The position numbers and the translations under genes are program-made. This document shows, piece by piece, positions 5,506-6,174 of a DNA stretch of 6,174 nucleotides. The stretch spans positions 1 to 6,174 of the forward strand of contig QHVD01000040.1 in NCBI GenBank assembly GCA_003222235.1, given 5' to 3'. The notes beneath the pieces are model-generated. The model ran no database searches. It was given only the letters and a program-made list of their open reading frames with translations, and had not been told where the DNA came from. This stretch comes from Gemmatimonadota bacterium (lineage in GTDB: Bacteria; Gemmatimonadota; Gemmatimonadetes; Gemmatimonadales; GWC2-71-9). Every line of letters begins with the position of its first letter. The stretch's first letter is position 1.

Positions 5506-6174
5506 GCGCACCGCCCGGCCGCGTCGCGGTGATCGGCGCCGGCACGATGGGCCACGGGATCGCCTACGCCGCGGCGATCGCCGGCTTTCCGGTGGCGCTG
5601 TCGGACAGCCGGGCCGGCGCCCTGCCGCAGGCGCTCGAGCGTATCGGCGAGTTGCTCTCTGGCGGCGTCAGGCGAGGGAAGCTCACGGAAGCCGATCGCA
5701 CGGCGGTCGCAGAGCGGGTTCGCGGGGAGGCCACCCTCGCGGTCGCGGTCCGTCACGCCGACGTCGTCATCGAAGCGGTCGTGGAGGACCTCGCCGTCAA
5801 GCGGCAGGTGTTCGCGGACGTCGAGCGCGCGGCGCCTGCGCAGGCGCTGCTCGCCACCAACACCTCGTCCTTGTCCGTCGCCGCGATCGCGTCCGCGATG
5901 CCTAAGCCGGGGCGCCTCGTGGGGATGCATTTCTTCAACCCCGTCCACGCGATGAAGCTGGTGGAGGTCGTCACCCACCCGCGCGCCGACGGGGGCGCGA
6001 TCGACCGGGCCGTCGCGTTCGCGCGCGCTCTCGGCAAGGAGCCGATCGTGGTCCAGGACTCACCCGGGTTCGCCTCCAGCCGTCTCGGGGTGGTGCTCGG
6101 CCTCGAGGCGATGCGCATGCTCGAGCAAGGCGTCGCCGCCGCGGAGGACATCGACAAGGCGATGGAGCTGGGCT
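5502..6174 (+). CDS. 3-hydroxyacyl-CoA dehydrogenase (PaaH/HBDH-like), N-terminal part
   Basis: The first 224 residues of a protein that runs off the right edge; the family is usually about 280-320 residues. It should oxidise a 3-hydroxyacyl-CoA (in this context 3-hydroxyadipyl-CoA) to the 3-oxo ester with NAD(P)+, supplying the thiolase at 1730. The Rossmann motif VIGAGTMGHGIA (10-21) is followed by an acidic residue, Asp35, at the end of the second strand (ALSDS), which favours NAD+. NTSSLS (120-125), His143 in GMHFFNPVHAMKLVEVV and Glu155 complete most of the active site. The position usually held by Asn (GF-x-x-NRL) is Ser193 in GFASSRL. The C-terminal dimerisation domain begins with LGLEAMRMLEQGVAAAEDIDKAMELG. 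The ATG lies within ATGA overlapping the GDPD stop, with no Shine-Dalgarno, so translation probably relies on re-initiation. Confidence 0.93.
   Translation, partial: MSAPPGRVAVIGAGTMGHGIAYAAAIAGFPVALSDSRAGALPQALERIGELLSGGVRRGKLTEADRTAVAERVRGEATLAVAVRHADVVIEAVVEDLAVKRQVFADVERAAPAQALLATNTSSLSVAAIASAMPKPGRLVGMHFFNPVHAMKLVEVVTHPRADGGAIDRAVAFARALGKEPIVVQDSPGFASSRLGVVLGLEAMRMLEQGVAAAEDIDKAMELG

Noticed and set aside
4612..5511. 299-codon open frame on the minus strand across the GDPD
   Set aside because: No domain recognisable and fully opposite a GDPD with all family motifs.

Overview
The window is a GC-rich bacterial chromosome segment. Third codon positions are strongly G/C-biased and GTG starts are used. 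All seven genes lie on the plus strand, packed head to tail, which looks like one polycistronic operon cut at both ends. The phylum cannot be fixed from sequence alone. A GC-rich soil or sediment lineage is a reasonable guess, and the short tandem repeats in and between genes are weakly reminiscent of Gemmatimonadota-type genomes (low confidence).

Layout: (1) 1-258, the C-terminal third of an enoyl-CoA hydratase/isomerase; (2) 255-1676, an NAD(P)+ aldehyde dehydrogenase, starting inside the previous stop codon; (3) 1677-1729, the only real intergenic gap, mostly five copies of a 10-bp tandem repeat; (4) 1730-2923, a PaaJ/PcaF-type 3-oxoadipyl-CoA thiolase carrying an 8-bp tandem repeat inside its coding sequence; (5) 2923-3693, a PaaG-like crotonase lacking both hydratase glutamates; (6) 3678-4805, a ferritin-like diiron protein of the PaaA/BoxB acyl-CoA epoxidase group; (7) 4813-5505, a cytoplasmic glycerophosphodiester phosphodiesterase; (8) 5502-6174, the first ~224 residues of a 3-hydroxyacyl-CoA dehydrogenase. 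Apart from the repeat gap, junctions are 1-16 nt overlaps or a 7-nt gap, which suggests translational coupling.

Functional reading (inference): the set has the logic of an aerobic CoA-thioester ('hybrid') aromatic degradation route such as the phenylacetate (paa) or benzoate (box) pathway. A diiron enzyme would epoxidise an aryl-CoA, a PaaG-like isomerase would rearrange the epoxide or a later double bond, an aldehyde dehydrogenase would oxidise a ring-opened semialdehyde, and hydratase, 3-hydroxyacyl-CoA dehydrogenase and thiolase would finish by beta-oxidation to acetyl-CoA and succinyl-CoA. The combination is not a textbook one. The oxygenase looks closer to BoxB than to PaaA in its metal-site helices, yet is shorter than BoxB and sits next to a PaaG-like isomerase. 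No PaaB/C/D/E, BoxA or BoxC is visible here. The oxygenase and its context are the part most worth pursuing.
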